Shown here piece by piece: positions 48,385 to 57,206 of a stretch of 64,000 nucleotides of DNA. A program made the translations under genes and the position numbers. The stretch spans positions 1-64,000 of the forward strand of contig NZ_JACEMT010000043.1 of the NCBI RefSeq assembly GCF_013868415.1, read 5' to 3'. Every line of letters begins with the position of its first letter. Positions within the stretch are counted from its first letter, which is position 1. Origin of the DNA: Marinobacterium marinum (lineage in GTDB: Bacteria > Pseudomonadota > Gammaproteobacteria > Pseudomonadales > Balneatricaceae). The notes under the pieces were generated by a model, which was given only the letters and a program-made list of their open reading frames with translations, had not been told where the DNA came from and ran no database searches.

Positions 48385-49326
48385 ATGACACCCGAAGAAC
48401 AGAATTTCCTGCGCAAGATTGAGGCAGAAGAAAAGATCGAGCCGAAGGATTGGATGCCGGCAGATTATCGTAAGAACTTGATCCGCCAGATCTCTCAGCA
48501 CGCTCACTCGGAAGTGATCGGTATGCAGCCTGAGGGCAACTGGATTACCCGTGCGCCGTCGCTGCGTCGTAAGGCGGTCCTGCTGTCCAAGGTTCAGGAT
48601 GAAGCCGGTCACGGTCTGTACTTGTATTCTGCTGCTGAAACTCTGGGCATTTCACGCTCCGAAATGATCGAGCAGCTACAGACCGGGAAGGCCAAGTACT
48701 CCTCCATCTTCAACTATCCGACGCTGACTTGGGCTGACGTTGCTGCTATTGGTTGGCTGGTTGATGGCGCTGCCATCGTGAACCAGGTCTCTTTGCAGCG
48801 TACCTCCTATGGTCCCTATGCCCGTGGCATGATTCGTATCTGTAAGGAAGAGAGCTTCCACCAGCGCCAGGGCTATGAAGCCATGTTGGCCCTGGCCAAG
48901 GGTTCTCCCGAGCAGAAAGCCATGGCTCAGGATGCTCTGAACCGTTTTTACTGGCCGGCGTTGATGATGTTCGGGCCGCATGATTCTGCTTCGGCTCACT
49001 CGCAGAAATCCATGGAGTGGAAGATCAAACGTGAGACCAATGATGATCTGCGTCAGAAGTTTATCGACCAAACCGTTCAGCAAATTGAAGTGCTTGGGCT
49101 GGATCACCCGGACGCCAACCTCAAGTGGAATGAAGAGCGTGGCCACTATGACAGCAGCGATCTGAACTGGGACGAATTCTGGAGCGTGATCAACGGCAAT
49201 GGTCACTGCAACCGTCAGCGTATCGAGCACCATGTCGCCGCTCATGAAGAAGGTGAGTGGGTACGTGATGCGATGGCAGCCTACAACGAAAAGAAACGCG
49301 CCAAGCAAGCGCAGAATGCGGCGTAA
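48385..49326 (+). CDS. paaA: Phenylacetyl-CoA 1,2-epoxidase subunit A (catalytic)
   Basis: PaaA is the di-iron catalytic subunit that epoxidises the aromatic ring of phenylacetyl-CoA with oxygen. The 313-residue helical protein has the CoA-site [23 protein letters not shown] region cut into KDWMPADYR and QHAHSEVIG, then KVQDEAGHG (ExxH) and [11 protein letters not shown] (ExxH), the paired iron ligands. The ATG at 48385 follows GGAGAG; an ATG nine codons earlier is possible. It heads paaABCDE with close spacing. Confidence 0.95.
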   Translation: MTPEEQNFLRKIEAEEKIEPKDWMPADYRKNLIRQISQHAHSEVIGMQPEGNWITRAPSLRRKAVLLSKVQDEAGHGLYLYSAAETLGISRSEMIEQLQTGKAKYSSIFNYPTLTWADVAAIGWLVDGAAIVNQVSLQRTSYGPYARGMIRICKEESFHQRQGYEAMLALAKGSPEQKAMAQDALNRFYWPALMMFGPHDSASAHSQKSMEWKIKRETNDDLRQKFIDQTVQQIEVLGLDHPDANLKWNEERGHYDSSDLNWDEFWSVINGNGHCNRQRIEHHVAAHEEGEWVRDAMAAYNEKKRAKQAQNAA

Positions 49327-49342
49327 GTAAGGGGACCTGATA

Positions 49343-49636
49343 ATGACAAAGCCAACCGAAAAACTGGAACTGTTTGAAGTGTTTGTGCGCTCCAAGCGTG
49401 GCCTGGACCACAAGCATGTCGGCAGCCTGCACGCTGAAGATCATGCTCAGGCACTGGAATATGCCCGCGACTGCTACACCCGTCGTAGCGAAGGCGTGAG
49501 CCTCTGGGTCGTCAAGTCCAGTGACATCTGTGCTTCACAGGAAGATGATGCAGATTGCTTTTACGATCCGAACGACGACAAGCCGTACCGTCATGCGACT
49601 TATTACGTCCTGCCTGATCCCGTCAACAACATGTAA
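49343..49636 (+). CDS. paaB: Phenylacetyl-CoA 1,2-epoxidase subunit B
   Basis: PaaB is the small linker protein that holds the PaaAC dimers together in the epoxidase. The 97-residue protein matches the family from start to end: LFEVFVRSKRGLDHKHVGSL, YARDCYTRRSEGVSLWVV and PYRHATYYVLPD. It lies 16 bp after paaA and 35 bp before paaC. Confidence 0.96.
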   Translation: MTKPTEKLELFEVFVRSKRGLDHKHVGSLHAEDHAQALEYARDCYTRRSEGVSLWVVKSSDICASQEDDADCFYDPNDDKPYRHATYYVLPDPVNNM

Positions 49637-49671
49637 TCACGCGGTAACGGGATAGATTGAGGAGACAAGTA

Positions 49672-50436
49672 ATGAGTGATGCAATCAAAGCGGCAACGCT
49701 GGAATACGCGACCCGTCTGGGTGATGACTCCGTTGTGTTGGGCCACCGTATCTCCGAGTGGGTCAGCTACGGTCCTTTCCTGGAAGAAGACATCGCCTAC
49801 GGCAACGTGGCGCTGGACTACATTGGTCGTGCGCGCATGTTCTACACCTATGCAGCCGAACTGGCCGACGATGGTCGTACCGAAGATGACTTTGCCTATA
49901 TGCGCAGCGACCGCGAATATCGCAACCTGCTGCTGATGGAAATGCCGAAAGGCGATTTTGCCTATTCTCAGGTACGTCAGCTGTTTGCGGATGCGTACTA
50001 CACGCTGGTGCTGCCGGAACTGCTGCAGTCCAAGGATGAGACCCTGTCTGCTATCGCGGCCAAGGGTATTAAAGAGACCAAGTACCATCTGCGTCGCAGC
50101 CGTGACTGGGTGCTGCGCCTGGGTGATGGAACCGAAGAGAGTCACAAGCGCACGCAGAAAGCGGTAGACGCGCTCTGGGGATACACCCACGAGATGTTCG
50201 ACATGGACGAAACCGAGCAGATGCTGGCGGACGCCGGTATTGCGGTCGACGTGTCCAAACTGCGTGATGCGTGGCACAAAATGGTCAGTGATGTGCTGAT
50301 TGAAGCTACTTTGACAGTGCCGGAAGATAGTTGGGCGGTCCGTGGTGGCCGTACCGGTTATCACACCGAAAATCTGGGTCACATGCTGACCGAGATGCAG
50401 ATTACGCACCGTTCATACCCGGGTTGCCAGTGGTAA
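49672..50436 (+). CDS. paaC: Phenylacetyl-CoA 1,2-epoxidase subunit C (structural)
   Basis: PaaC is the structural partner of PaaA. The 254-residue helical protein shows LGDDSVVLGHRISEWVSYGP, DIAYGNVALDYIGRARMFY and ETKYHLRRSRDWVLRLGDG. It keeps the ferritin-like fold but is not thought to bind a working di-iron site in the family. The ATG at 49672 follows GAGGAGACAAGTA; a TTG five codons upstream is less likely. Confidence 0.95.
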   Translation: MSDAIKAATLEYATRLGDDSVVLGHRISEWVSYGPFLEEDIAYGNVALDYIGRARMFYTYAAELADDGRTEDDFAYMRSDREYRNLLLMEMPKGDFAYSQVRQLFADAYYTLVLPELLQSKDETLSAIAAKGIKETKYHLRRSRDWVLRLGDGTEESHKRTQKAVDALWGYTHEMFDMDETEQMLADAGIAVDVSKLRDAWHKMVSDVLIEATLTVPEDSWAVRGGRTGYHTENLGHMLTEMQITHRSYPGCQW

Positions 50437-50461
50437 GCGCCCGCTGCCAGGGATATATGCC

Positions 50462-51001
50462 ATGAATGAAATCTCACTGATGCCAGAAGAGCAGTACCGC
50501 CGATTGCAACAGCGCAATGTTGCCGAGGTGAAGGAACTCTGGGACCTGCTCGATCAAGTCAAGGACCCTGAAGTACCGGTGCTGAGCATTTGGGATCTGG
50601 GGATATTGCGTGATGTGGAGCGTGATGGTGACCGTATTGTGGTCACTATCACCCCGACTTACTCGGGTTGTCCGGCCATGAATACTATCGCGGACGATGT
50701 GGTTGCGGCGCTCAAGGCCAGCGGTTATGACGATGTTGCCGTGAATACCCGGTTGTCACCGGCCTGGAGTTCCGAGTGGATGTCGCCGGCAGGGCGTCGC
50801 AAGCTGCGCAATTACGGTATCGCGCCGCCCGAAGATGCTGATCTGGATGATGACGGTTTAACGCCGGATGCCCATGCCCAGTGCCCGCATTGCGGATCTC
50901 GCAACACCCGCAGGATCAGTGAGTTTGGCTCCACCGCCTGTAAGGCGCTGTTTCAGTGTAACGACTGCAATGAGCCTTTTGACTATTTCAAAAAGATATA
51001 A
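50462..51001 (+). CDS. paaD: Phenylacetate degradation protein PaaD (Fe-S maturation)
   Basis: PaaD is needed for epoxidase activity and is thought to help place iron or iron-sulfur centres. The 179-residue protein has an N-terminal DUF59/MIP18 domain (DLLDQVKDPEVPVLSIWDLG, then TPTYSGCPAMNTI) and a C-terminal four-cysteine zinc-ribbon-like tail: CPHC, then CKALFQCNDC. The start is the ATG at 50462. It lies 9 bp before paaE. Confidence 0.94.
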   Translation: MNEISLMPEEQYRRLQQRNVAEVKELWDLLDQVKDPEVPVLSIWDLGILRDVERDGDRIVVTITPTYSGCPAMNTIADDVVAALKASGYDDVAVNTRLSPAWSSEWMSPAGRRKLRNYGIAPPEDADLDDDGLTPDAHAQCPHCGSRNTRRISEFGSTACKALFQCNDCNEPFDYFKKI

Positions 51002-51010
51002 GGTGAAGCG

Positions 51011-52111
51011 ATGTCTGACACCAATTTCTACACGCTGAAGATTGCCGATGTGCAGCCGGAAACCGATTCGGCCATCAGCGTGACATTTGCTGTACCGGAA
51101 GAGCTGACCGAGAAGTTCAATTTCATCCAGGGTCAGTTTCTGACTCTGCGTGCGATGATCGATGGTGAAGACGTTCGCCGTTCCTACTCCATCTGTTCCG
51201 GTGTGACCGATGGCCACATGCGGGTGGGGATCAAGCGTGTTGATGGCGGCAAGTTCTCCAACTACGCCAACGACAACTTCAAGCCGGGTGCTTCCATTGA
51301 AGTGATGCCGCCGCAGGGCAGCTTCTACAGCGAGCTGAACCCGAGCAATGCCAAGAACTATATGTGCATCGCCGCCGGTTCCGGTATCACGCCGATGATC
51401 TCCATCATGAAGTCTGTGCTGGATATCGAGCCGAACAGCAAGGTCACCCTGATCTATGGCAACCAGCGTTCCAACACAGTAATGTTCAAAGACGAGCTGA
51501 ACTTCGTTAAGAACCGTTATATGGACCGCTTCCAGTGGATCAACGTCATGGACTATGAAGACCAGGGCGCCGACCTGCTGAATGGCCGTATCGACAACAA
51601 AAAGGGCTACGCGCTGCAGAAAGCGGGTCTGATCGATATCAAGAACACCGATGAAGCCTTCATCTGTGGTCCCGAGGCGATGATGACCGAAGTGTCTCGC
51701 GGTTTCCGTATGGAAGGCCTGAGCGACGAGCAGATCCACTACGAACTGTTCGCCAGCTCTTCCGCCGATGCCCAGGCAACGCTGGAAAAGGCTCAGGCGC
51801 GTGTTGCTCAGTACGGTGAAAACAAAATGAGCAAGGTCACCGTCATTGCTGATGGTCGTTCCGTGATGTTTGATCTGGCTACTGTGGGTCAAAACATTCT
51901 GGACGCCGGGATGGATGTCGGTATGGATCTGCCGTACTCCTGCAAGGGAGGTGTTTGCTCTACCTGTAAATGTAAGCTGGTCAAGGGTGAAGTGGAGATG
52001 GATATCTCTCACGGTTTGGAGCCGCACGAAATCGAGGCCGGTTTCGTACTCAGCTGTCAGGCACACCCGATCAGTGACGAAGTGGTACTGGACTTCGACC
52101 AGCGCAACTGA
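51011..52111 (+). CDS. paaE: Phenylacetyl-CoA 1,2-epoxidase reductase subunit E
   Basis: PaaE passes electrons from NADPH through FAD and a plant-type [2Fe-2S] cluster to PaaA. The 366-residue protein has the FAD-binding RRSYSICSG, the NAD(P) region CIAAGSGITPMISIM, CGPEAMM, and a C-terminal ferredoxin domain with CKGGVCSTCKCKL (three closely spaced ligands) and a final cysteine in LSCQAHP. A strong terminator follows, so the operon ends here. Confidence 0.96.
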   Translation: MSDTNFYTLKIADVQPETDSAISVTFAVPEELTEKFNFIQGQFLTLRAMIDGEDVRRSYSICSGVTDGHMRVGIKRVDGGKFSNYANDNFKPGASIEVMPPQGSFYSELNPSNAKNYMCIAAGSGITPMISIMKSVLDIEPNSKVTLIYGNQRSNTVMFKDELNFVKNRYMDRFQWINVMDYEDQGADLLNGRIDNKKGYALQKAGLIDIKNTDEAFICGPEAMMTEVSRGFRMEGLSDEQIHYELFASSSADAQATLEKAQARVAQYGENKMSKVTVIADGRSVMFDLATVGQNILDAGMDVGMDLPYSCKGGVCSTCKCKLVKGEVEMDISHGLEPHEIEAGFVLSCQAHPISDEVVLDFDQRN

Positions 52112-52134
52112 TTGTTGGTCACCCCTCTTCTGAC

Positions 52135-52161
52135 AAAAGCCCTGCATCTGCAGGGCTTTTT
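52135..52161 (+). terminator. Terminator of the paa operon
   Basis: AAAAGCCCTGC-ATCT-GCAGGGCTTTT followed by T. Confidence 0.92.
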
Positions 52162-52315
52162 GTTGTTTGCATGCCGCCCGTTGCGACGCGTTATATCGGC
52201 TTTGCCGGTATCTTTGTTGTCAGGAGGCGAGGAGGAAAGCGAGGTTGCCAGTAAGACAGGACGGTAGAAGCGGGGCGTGGGTGTCCCGCTTCTTTTCCGT
52301 CCTGAGGGCTGTGTG

Positions 52316-52879
52316 TCAGTCGGCGATGAGGCTGGCCTTATTGATCAGAATGGGCGTTGTCGGTACATCCTGAAAGCGACCCTGGCGGCCTGTCGAGACC
52401 TTGCCGATACTATCAACAACATCCATGCCCTGAGTGACCTTGCCGAAGACTGTATAACCCGGGCGGCCGGGCATGCCATCAAGACGTCTGTTATCAACAG
52501 TGTTGATGAAAAACTGTGCCGCTGCACTGTCCGGGTCATTGGTGCGTGCCATGGCAATGGTGCCGCGCAGGTTGCTCAAGCCGTTTTCGGATTCGTGCTT
52601 GATTGGAGCATCCGTGTCCAGTTTTACCATGTCGGGGGTGAAGCCGCCTCCCTGAATCATGAACCCGGGGATAACACGGTGAAAGATCACGCCGTCATAG
52701 TGCCCCTTATCAACGTATTTCAGGAAGTTGGCCACGGTGATGGGGGCCTTTTCAGCGTCCAGTTCCAGCTGAATGTTGCCTTTGCTGGTTTCGAAGACGA
52801 CTTGGGTTGGAGCTTCGGCCAGAGCGGTCGTGCTGAAAGTGGTGGCCAGCACCAGTCCAGAAATAAAAGGTTTGAGCAT
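52316..52879 (-). CDS. ppiA: Periplasmic peptidyl-prolyl cis-trans isomerase A
   Basis: This is an exported cyclophilin. The 187-residue protein has a signal peptide (MLKPFISGLVLATTFSTTAL, cut likely after ALA near residue 21) and then the cyclophilin core [39 protein letters not shown] and TVFGKVTQGMDVV. It is a paralogue of ppiB at 26609-27112 and differs by the export signal. It is divergent from the TetR gene. Confidence 0.93.
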   Translation of the reverse strand: MLKPFISGLVLATTFSTTALAEAPTQVVFETSKGNIQLELDAEKAPITVANFLKYVDKGHYDGVIFHRVIPGFMIQGGGFTPDMVKLDTDAPIKHESENGLSNLRGTIAMARTNDPDSAAAQFFINTVDNRRLDGMPGRPGYTVFGKVTQGMDVVDSIGKVSTGRQGRFQDVPTTPILINKASLIAD

Positions 52880-52981
52880 GCTGCTCTCCGGGTTATTGAG
52901 AAAAAGTCATTATAGGAATCAATTGGGCAGAGGCAACGCTGAGGGTGTTTTCTTTCGTATAGGATGATTTTTACTCTTTAT

Positions 52982-53057
52982 TGAACGCTGTTCATAAAAT
53001 TCTTGACCTTGCTGAACAGTGTTTACTAAACTGCATGCACGAAATAAACACCGTTCA
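52982..53057 (+). promoter_or_regulatory. Triple operator and promoter of the TetR gene
   Basis: Three copies of one palindrome: TGAACGCTGTTCA (52982-52994), TGAACAGTGTTTA (53013-53025) and TAAACACCGTTCA (53045-53057), with starts 31 and 32 bp apart. A promoter TTGACC (53003-53008), 18 bp, TAAACT (53027-53032) encloses the middle copy. Autoregulation by the TetR protein is the likely reading. Confidence 0.75.
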
Positions 53058-53072
53058 ATAAGGATGCTTACG

Positions 53073-53684
53073 ATGGCTAAGCGTAAAGAACACTCCAAGG
53101 AGGAGTTAAGGGAAATGGCGCTCTGTGCGGCGGAATCTCTGCTGCAGAGCGAAGGGTTGAAAGCGATCAGTGCTCGCCGGGTGGCGAGTGAAATCGGTTA
53201 TTCGGCCGGCTCCCTGTATACGGTTTTCAAGAATATTGATGATCTGTGCTGGCAACTGAATGCACGTACCCTGGCACAGCTGTTGGCACGGCTGGATGCT
53301 GTTGTGCCAGCCTCGCCCCGGTGCTGTCTGCTGGATTACGGGCAGGCCTATCTGGCGTTTGCACGTGAAAACCCCGAGCGCTGGTCTTTGTTGTTCGAGC
53401 ATGCTACGGCCAATGATGTTATGCCTCCGGCCTGGTTGAGCGAACGTATCCTGCAGTTGTTTGCCCGAGTAGAGCAGTGTCTGCAGCAGATGCGGCCGAA
53501 CCTGACACCGCAGGCACTGGAACTGTCTGCGCGGACCATCTGGAGCGGTGTCCATGGCATCGCCGTTTTGGCCCTGCGTCAGAAGCTGTTTGTGAGTAAT
53601 GAGCGGGCAGCAGAAATGATGTTGCAGGAGCTGGTGCAGCAGTATCTGAACGGCTGGCTGAGCGAGGAGACCGAGCATGCTTGA
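53073..53684 (+). CDS. TetR-family transcriptional regulator
   Basis: The 203-residue protein has an N-terminal TetR helix-turn-helix (about 12-58: AISARRVASEIGYSAGSLYT, then VFKNIDDL) and a C-terminal ligand domain of the WHG type (ENPERWSLLFEHA, ARTIWSGVHGIAVLAL). The ATG at 53073 follows AAGGA by 8 bases; ATG 53064 is an alternative. It overlaps the acyltransferase fusion by 8 bp and probably controls it and itself through the three palindromes upstream. An acyl-CoA or fatty acid ligand is plausible from the target but is not shown. Confidence 0.88.
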   Translation: MAKRKEHSKEELREMALCAAESLLQSEGLKAISARRVASEIGYSAGSLYTVFKNIDDLCWQLNARTLAQLLARLDAVVPASPRCCLLDYGQAYLAFARENPERWSLLFEHATANDVMPPAWLSERILQLFARVEQCLQQMRPNLTPQALELSARTIWSGVHGIAVLALRQKLFVSNERAAEMMLQELVQQYLNGWLSEETEHA

Positions 53685-56600
53685 GCTGATGCGAGTACGC
53701 GGCTTTCTGGCGTTCGTGGCGATCGCTTTCATTAATGCCTTTGTCGACTTGGGGCATAAAATCACCATTCAGAATACCCTGTTCAAAGTGTATGACGGGG
53801 AAACACAGATCCTGTTGACGGCGATTGTTAACGGATTGATTCTGCTGCCGTTCATCCTGCTGTTCACCCCGGCAGGCTTTATATCTGACAAGTACCCCAA
53901 GGCGCGGGTAATGCGGCTGTCGGCTTGGGCGGCGGTTGGCGTAACGCTTGCCATTACGTTTTGCTACTACCAGGGCTGGTTTATTCCGGCTTTCGCACTG
54001 ACGTTTATGCTTGCGGTGCAAAGTGCGCTGTACTCACCAGCCAAATACGGTTTCATTCGTGAATTGGTAGGCAATGAACGACTCAGCGAGGGTAACAGTT
54101 GGGTCCAGGCGACCACTATGATTGCCATTCTCAGTGGCATAGTGGCGTTCTCGGCCCTGTTTGAGTGGCGCGTTGCCTCGCTGGACGTGATGCATTCGGC
54201 CAATATCCTGGAGCGTGTTGCGCCATTGGGCTGGTTGCTGGTAGCGGGGGCGCTGGTCGAAGTCGTGCTGTCCTACTGTTTACCGGTCATGGGTGAAACG
54301 GACAGATCTCAGGCGTTTGATATGCAGGATTACGTGACTGGCCGTAGCCTGAAGCGGAACCTGCGTGCGCTGGCTGAACCTCGGGTGATTCTGCTGTCGA
54401 TCATCGGGCTGGCGCTGTTCTGGTCGGTGAGCCAGGTCATGCTGGCGGTTTTCCCGGCCTATGCCAAAGCGCATCTGGGGCAGAACAACACTTTTGTCAT
54501 TCAATCGGTCATGGCGTTGGCCGGTATCGGCATCATGCTGGGGTCGATTATTGCGGCACGGCTTTCGCGTCATTTCATCAATGCCGGGCTCATTCCGTTG
54601 GGGGCTGTCGGCATTGCCACTGGTTTAGTGCTGTTGCCGACTCTGGACAGTATCTGGATGAGCGGCGGCGCGTTTTTGTTGATCGGTGTTTCCGGTTCCC
54701 TGATGACCATACCGCTGAATGCACTGGTTCAGTTCAATGCGCCGGAGTCACGATTGGGCCGCGTGTTGGCAGGTAACAATTTTATTCAGAATGTGGCCAT
54801 GTTGGGTTTTCTGATGGTGACGGTTGCCAGTGCCATCGCCTCCGTGCCTTCCGTAACCCTGTTGTGGGCGCTGGGTGTTCTTGCCGTCGTTGGAGCGTTG
54901 TATACGCTGGTCGCACTGCCGCAATCCTTGATTAGGCTGCTGGTTTCAACACTGGTACGTCGGCGTTACAACCTGAAGGTGTTGGGATTTGAGCATCTTC
55001 CGGCCAGTGGTGAAGGGACTCTGCTGCTGGGCAATCATATCAGTTGGCTGGACTGGGCCATGCTGCAGATGGCCTGTCCGCGTCATATCTATTTCGTGAT
55101 GGAGCGGGCTATTTATGAGCGCTGGTACCTGCGCTGGTTCCTGGATCTATATGGCGTGATTCCGATCTCCTCCGGTGCCAGTCGCAGTGCCATGCAGAAG
55201 GTACGAGAGCTGCTGGCGCGGGGTGAGGTGGTGTGCCTGTTCCCTGAAGGCGCGATCAGCTACAGCGGTCAACTGGGCGAATTCAAGCGAGGTTTTGAGC
55301 GTGTTGTGCGCGTAGGAGAGGGAGAGAGCATACCGGATGCACGCATCCTGCCGTTTTATCTGCGAGGTTTGTGGGGCAGCCGTTTCTCTCGTTCCAGCGA
55401 ACGTCTGCAGCGCTCAGAAAGCAGGGGCATGAAACGTGATGTCATTGTGTCGTTCGGTAAACCCATTGCATTGGACAGCAAGGCAGAGGTGGTAAAGCAG
55501 CAGGTAGCCGAGTTGTCGGTACGTGCCTGGAATGAGTATACGGATACGCTGGAAACACTGCCAGCGGCCTTCATTCGTACAGCAAAGGCGGCACCGGCAG
55601 AGTGGGCGCTGACGGACCTGAACGGTCCAGTTCTGAATCATCGTCGCTTATTGACCGCATGTATGTTGTTTAGCCGGCGCATGCGTCGGATCAAGGAGCA
55701 GAATGTTGGTTTGCTGTTGCCGACAGCTGCTGGCGGGGCCATTGCCAACATGGCTGCACTGATGGCGGGCAAAACCGTGGTCAATCTGAACTATACGGCT
55801 GCAGAAGGTGCCTTGTTGAGTGCGATCGAACAGGCCAATGTCAAAACACTGGTGACATCCGCCCGCTTTCTGAAAAAACTGGAGCAACGTGGCGTCAAGC
55901 TGGAGCGATTGTTGCAGCAGGTAGTGGTCATTCAGCTGGAAGACGTGAAAGCCGGTATCAGTAAGTCGGAATCGGTTATGACGCTGATACAGGCGACCTT
56001 GATGCCGAAGAGTATGCTGCAGTGGGTCTATGGGGGGCGGGCACACTTGGATGATACGGCTGCTATCCTGTTTTCTTCCGGCAGCGAAGGGGCCCCGAAG
56101 GGGGTGATGCTGAGTCATCGCAACATGATGGCGAACCTTAAACAGATTGCGGCGGTGCTGAATGTGCAGAGTGATGACTGTATTCTTGCCACGTTGCCGA
56201 CGTTTCATGCTTTTGGCCTGACCGTGACCTGCATGTTGCCGATGATTGAGGGGATACCGCTGGTGTGCCACCCGGATCCGACCGATGCGGTCAATATCGG
56301 CAAGGCGGTAGCCCGTTATCGTGCCACAATCATGTGCGGCACCAGTACTTTCCTGGGGCTGTATATGCGCAACAAGCGTTTGCATCCACTGATGTTTGAA
56401 AGTCTGCGCGTGGTGGTGGCGGGTGCGGAAAAACTGTCTCCTGCAATTAAAAGCGGGTTTGAAGCGCGTTTCAAGGTTCCGGTACTGGAAGGGTACGGCT
56501 GTACGGAAACAACACCTGTTGCCAGTGTAAATCTGCCGGACTACCTGGATACTCGCTGGTGGAATGTGCAGATAGGCGAACGTCTGGGGACTGTGGGCAT

Positions 56601-57153
56601 GGCGTTGCCGGGGTCCATGTTCAGGGTGGTTGATCCTGAAACATTGGCACCTTTGCCGGTGGGAGAAGATGGGCTGATTCTGCTGGGTGGCAGTCAAATC
56701 ATGAAAGGCTATTTGAACAATCCGGACAAGACCGATGATGTCGTGATCGAGCAGGATGGTTTGCGCTGGTATAAAACAGGGGACAAGGGACATCTTGATG
56801 CCGATGGTTTCTTGACTATCGTGGATCGCTATTCGCGTTTTGCCAAAGTGGGCGGTGAAATGATCTCGCTTGCCGCAGTGGAAACGGCTTTGTGCCAAGC
56901 GCTGGGTCATACTGAACGTCCCTTGGCGGCTGTTGCGGTTCCGGATGACAAAAAGGGGGAGCGCATTCTGCTGCTGGTCGAAGAAGATGCCGAGGGTGTG
57001 GCAGGACAGCTGCGCAAGGCGGATATTCTGCCGCTGTACCGGCCGGCCAAGGTGCTGGAAGTGGAGCAGATTCCGGTGCTCGGCAGTGGCAAAGTGGATC
57101 TGGCGGCGGTCAAACGGTTGGCGCTGGAACTGATTGCATCAAATAATGCATAA
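53677..57153 (+). CDS. LplT-PlsC-Aas fusion: lysophospholipid transporter, acyltransferase and acyl-ACP synthetase
   Basis: The 1158-residue protein joins three activities that E. coli splits between LplT and Aas, used to re-acylate lysophospholipids at the inner membrane. Residues about 5-415 form a 12-helix MFS flippase-like domain; 430-620 a PlsC acyltransferase with NHISWLD (HxxxxD) and FPEGAISYSG; 640-1150 an AMP-forming ligase with SSGSEGAPKGVMLSHRN, GYGCTETTP and YKTGDKGHLDADG. No frameshift is seen. The ATG at 53677 overlaps the TetR gene, so both form one operon. Activities are inferred from domain families. Confidence 0.92.
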   Translation: MLELMRVRGFLAFVAIAFINAFVDLGHKITIQNTLFKVYDGETQILLTAIVNGLILLPFILLFTPAGFISDKYPKARVMRLSAWAAVGVTLAITFCYYQGWFIPAFALTFMLAVQSALYSPAKYGFIRELVGNERLSEGNSWVQATTMIAILSGIVAFSALFEWRVASLDVMHSANILERVAPLGWLLVAGALVEVVLSYCLPVMGETDRSQAFDMQDYVTGRSLKRNLRALAEPRVILLSIIGLALFWSVSQVMLAVFPAYAKAHLGQNNTFVIQSVMALAGIGIMLGSIIAARLSRHFINAGLIPLGAVGIATGLVLLPTLDSIWMSGGAFLLIGVSGSLMTIPLNALVQFNAPESRLGRVLAGNNFIQNVAMLGFLMVTVASAIASVPSVTLLWALGVLAVVGALYTLVALPQSLIRLLVSTLVRRRYNLKVLGFEHLPASGEGTLLLGNHISWLDWAMLQMACPRHIYFVMERAIYERWYLRWFLDLYGVIPISSGASRSAMQKVRELLARGEVVCLFPEGAISYSGQLGEFKRGFERVVRVGEGESIPDARILPFYLRGLWGSRFSRSSERLQRSESRGMKRDVIVSFGKPIALDSKAEVVKQQVAELSVRAWNEYTDTLETLPAAFIRTAKAAPAEWALTDLNGPVLNHRRLLTACMLFSRRMRRIKEQNVGLLLPTAAGGAIANMAALMAGKTVVNLNYTAAEGALLSAIEQANVKTLVTSARFLKKLEQRGVKLERLLQQVVVIQLEDVKAGISKSESVMTLIQATLMPKSMLQWVYGGRAHLDDTAAILFSSGSEGAPKGVMLSHRNMMANLKQIAAVLNVQSDDCILATLPTFHAFGLTVTCMLPMIEGIPLVCHPDPTDAVNIGKAVARYRATIMCGTSTFLGLYMRNKRLHPLMFESLRVVVAGAEKLSPAIKSGFEARFKVPVLEGYGCTETTPVASVNLPDYLDTRWWNVQIGERLGTVGMALPGSMFRVVDPETLAPLPVGEDGLILLGGSQIMKGYLNNPDKTDDVVIEQDGLRWYKTGDKGHLDADGFLTIVDRYSRFAKVGGEMISLAAVETALCQALGHTERPLAAVAVPDDKKGERILLLVEEDAEGVAGQLRKADILPLYRPAKVLEVEQIPVLGSGKVDLAAVKRLALELIASNNA

Positions 57154-57206
57154 TATCTGAGTACTTAACTTGGTTATTGCCGAGTATTGGCAATCAAGGA
57201 GGCTGA

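Noticed and set aside
50858-52147. 429-codon frame antisense to paaD/paaE
   Set aside because: Mirror of a conserved reductase; no independent coding evidence.
52266-52293. AGAAGCGGG/CCCGCTTCT hairpin as terminator of ppiA
   Set aside because: There is no T-run on the minus strand after the stem; on the plus strand there is only TTT and a strong paa terminator is already upstream.
55648-56910. 420-codon frame antisense to the ligase domain of the acyltransferase fusion
   Set aside because: Shadow of a conserved domain with no homology-like motifs.
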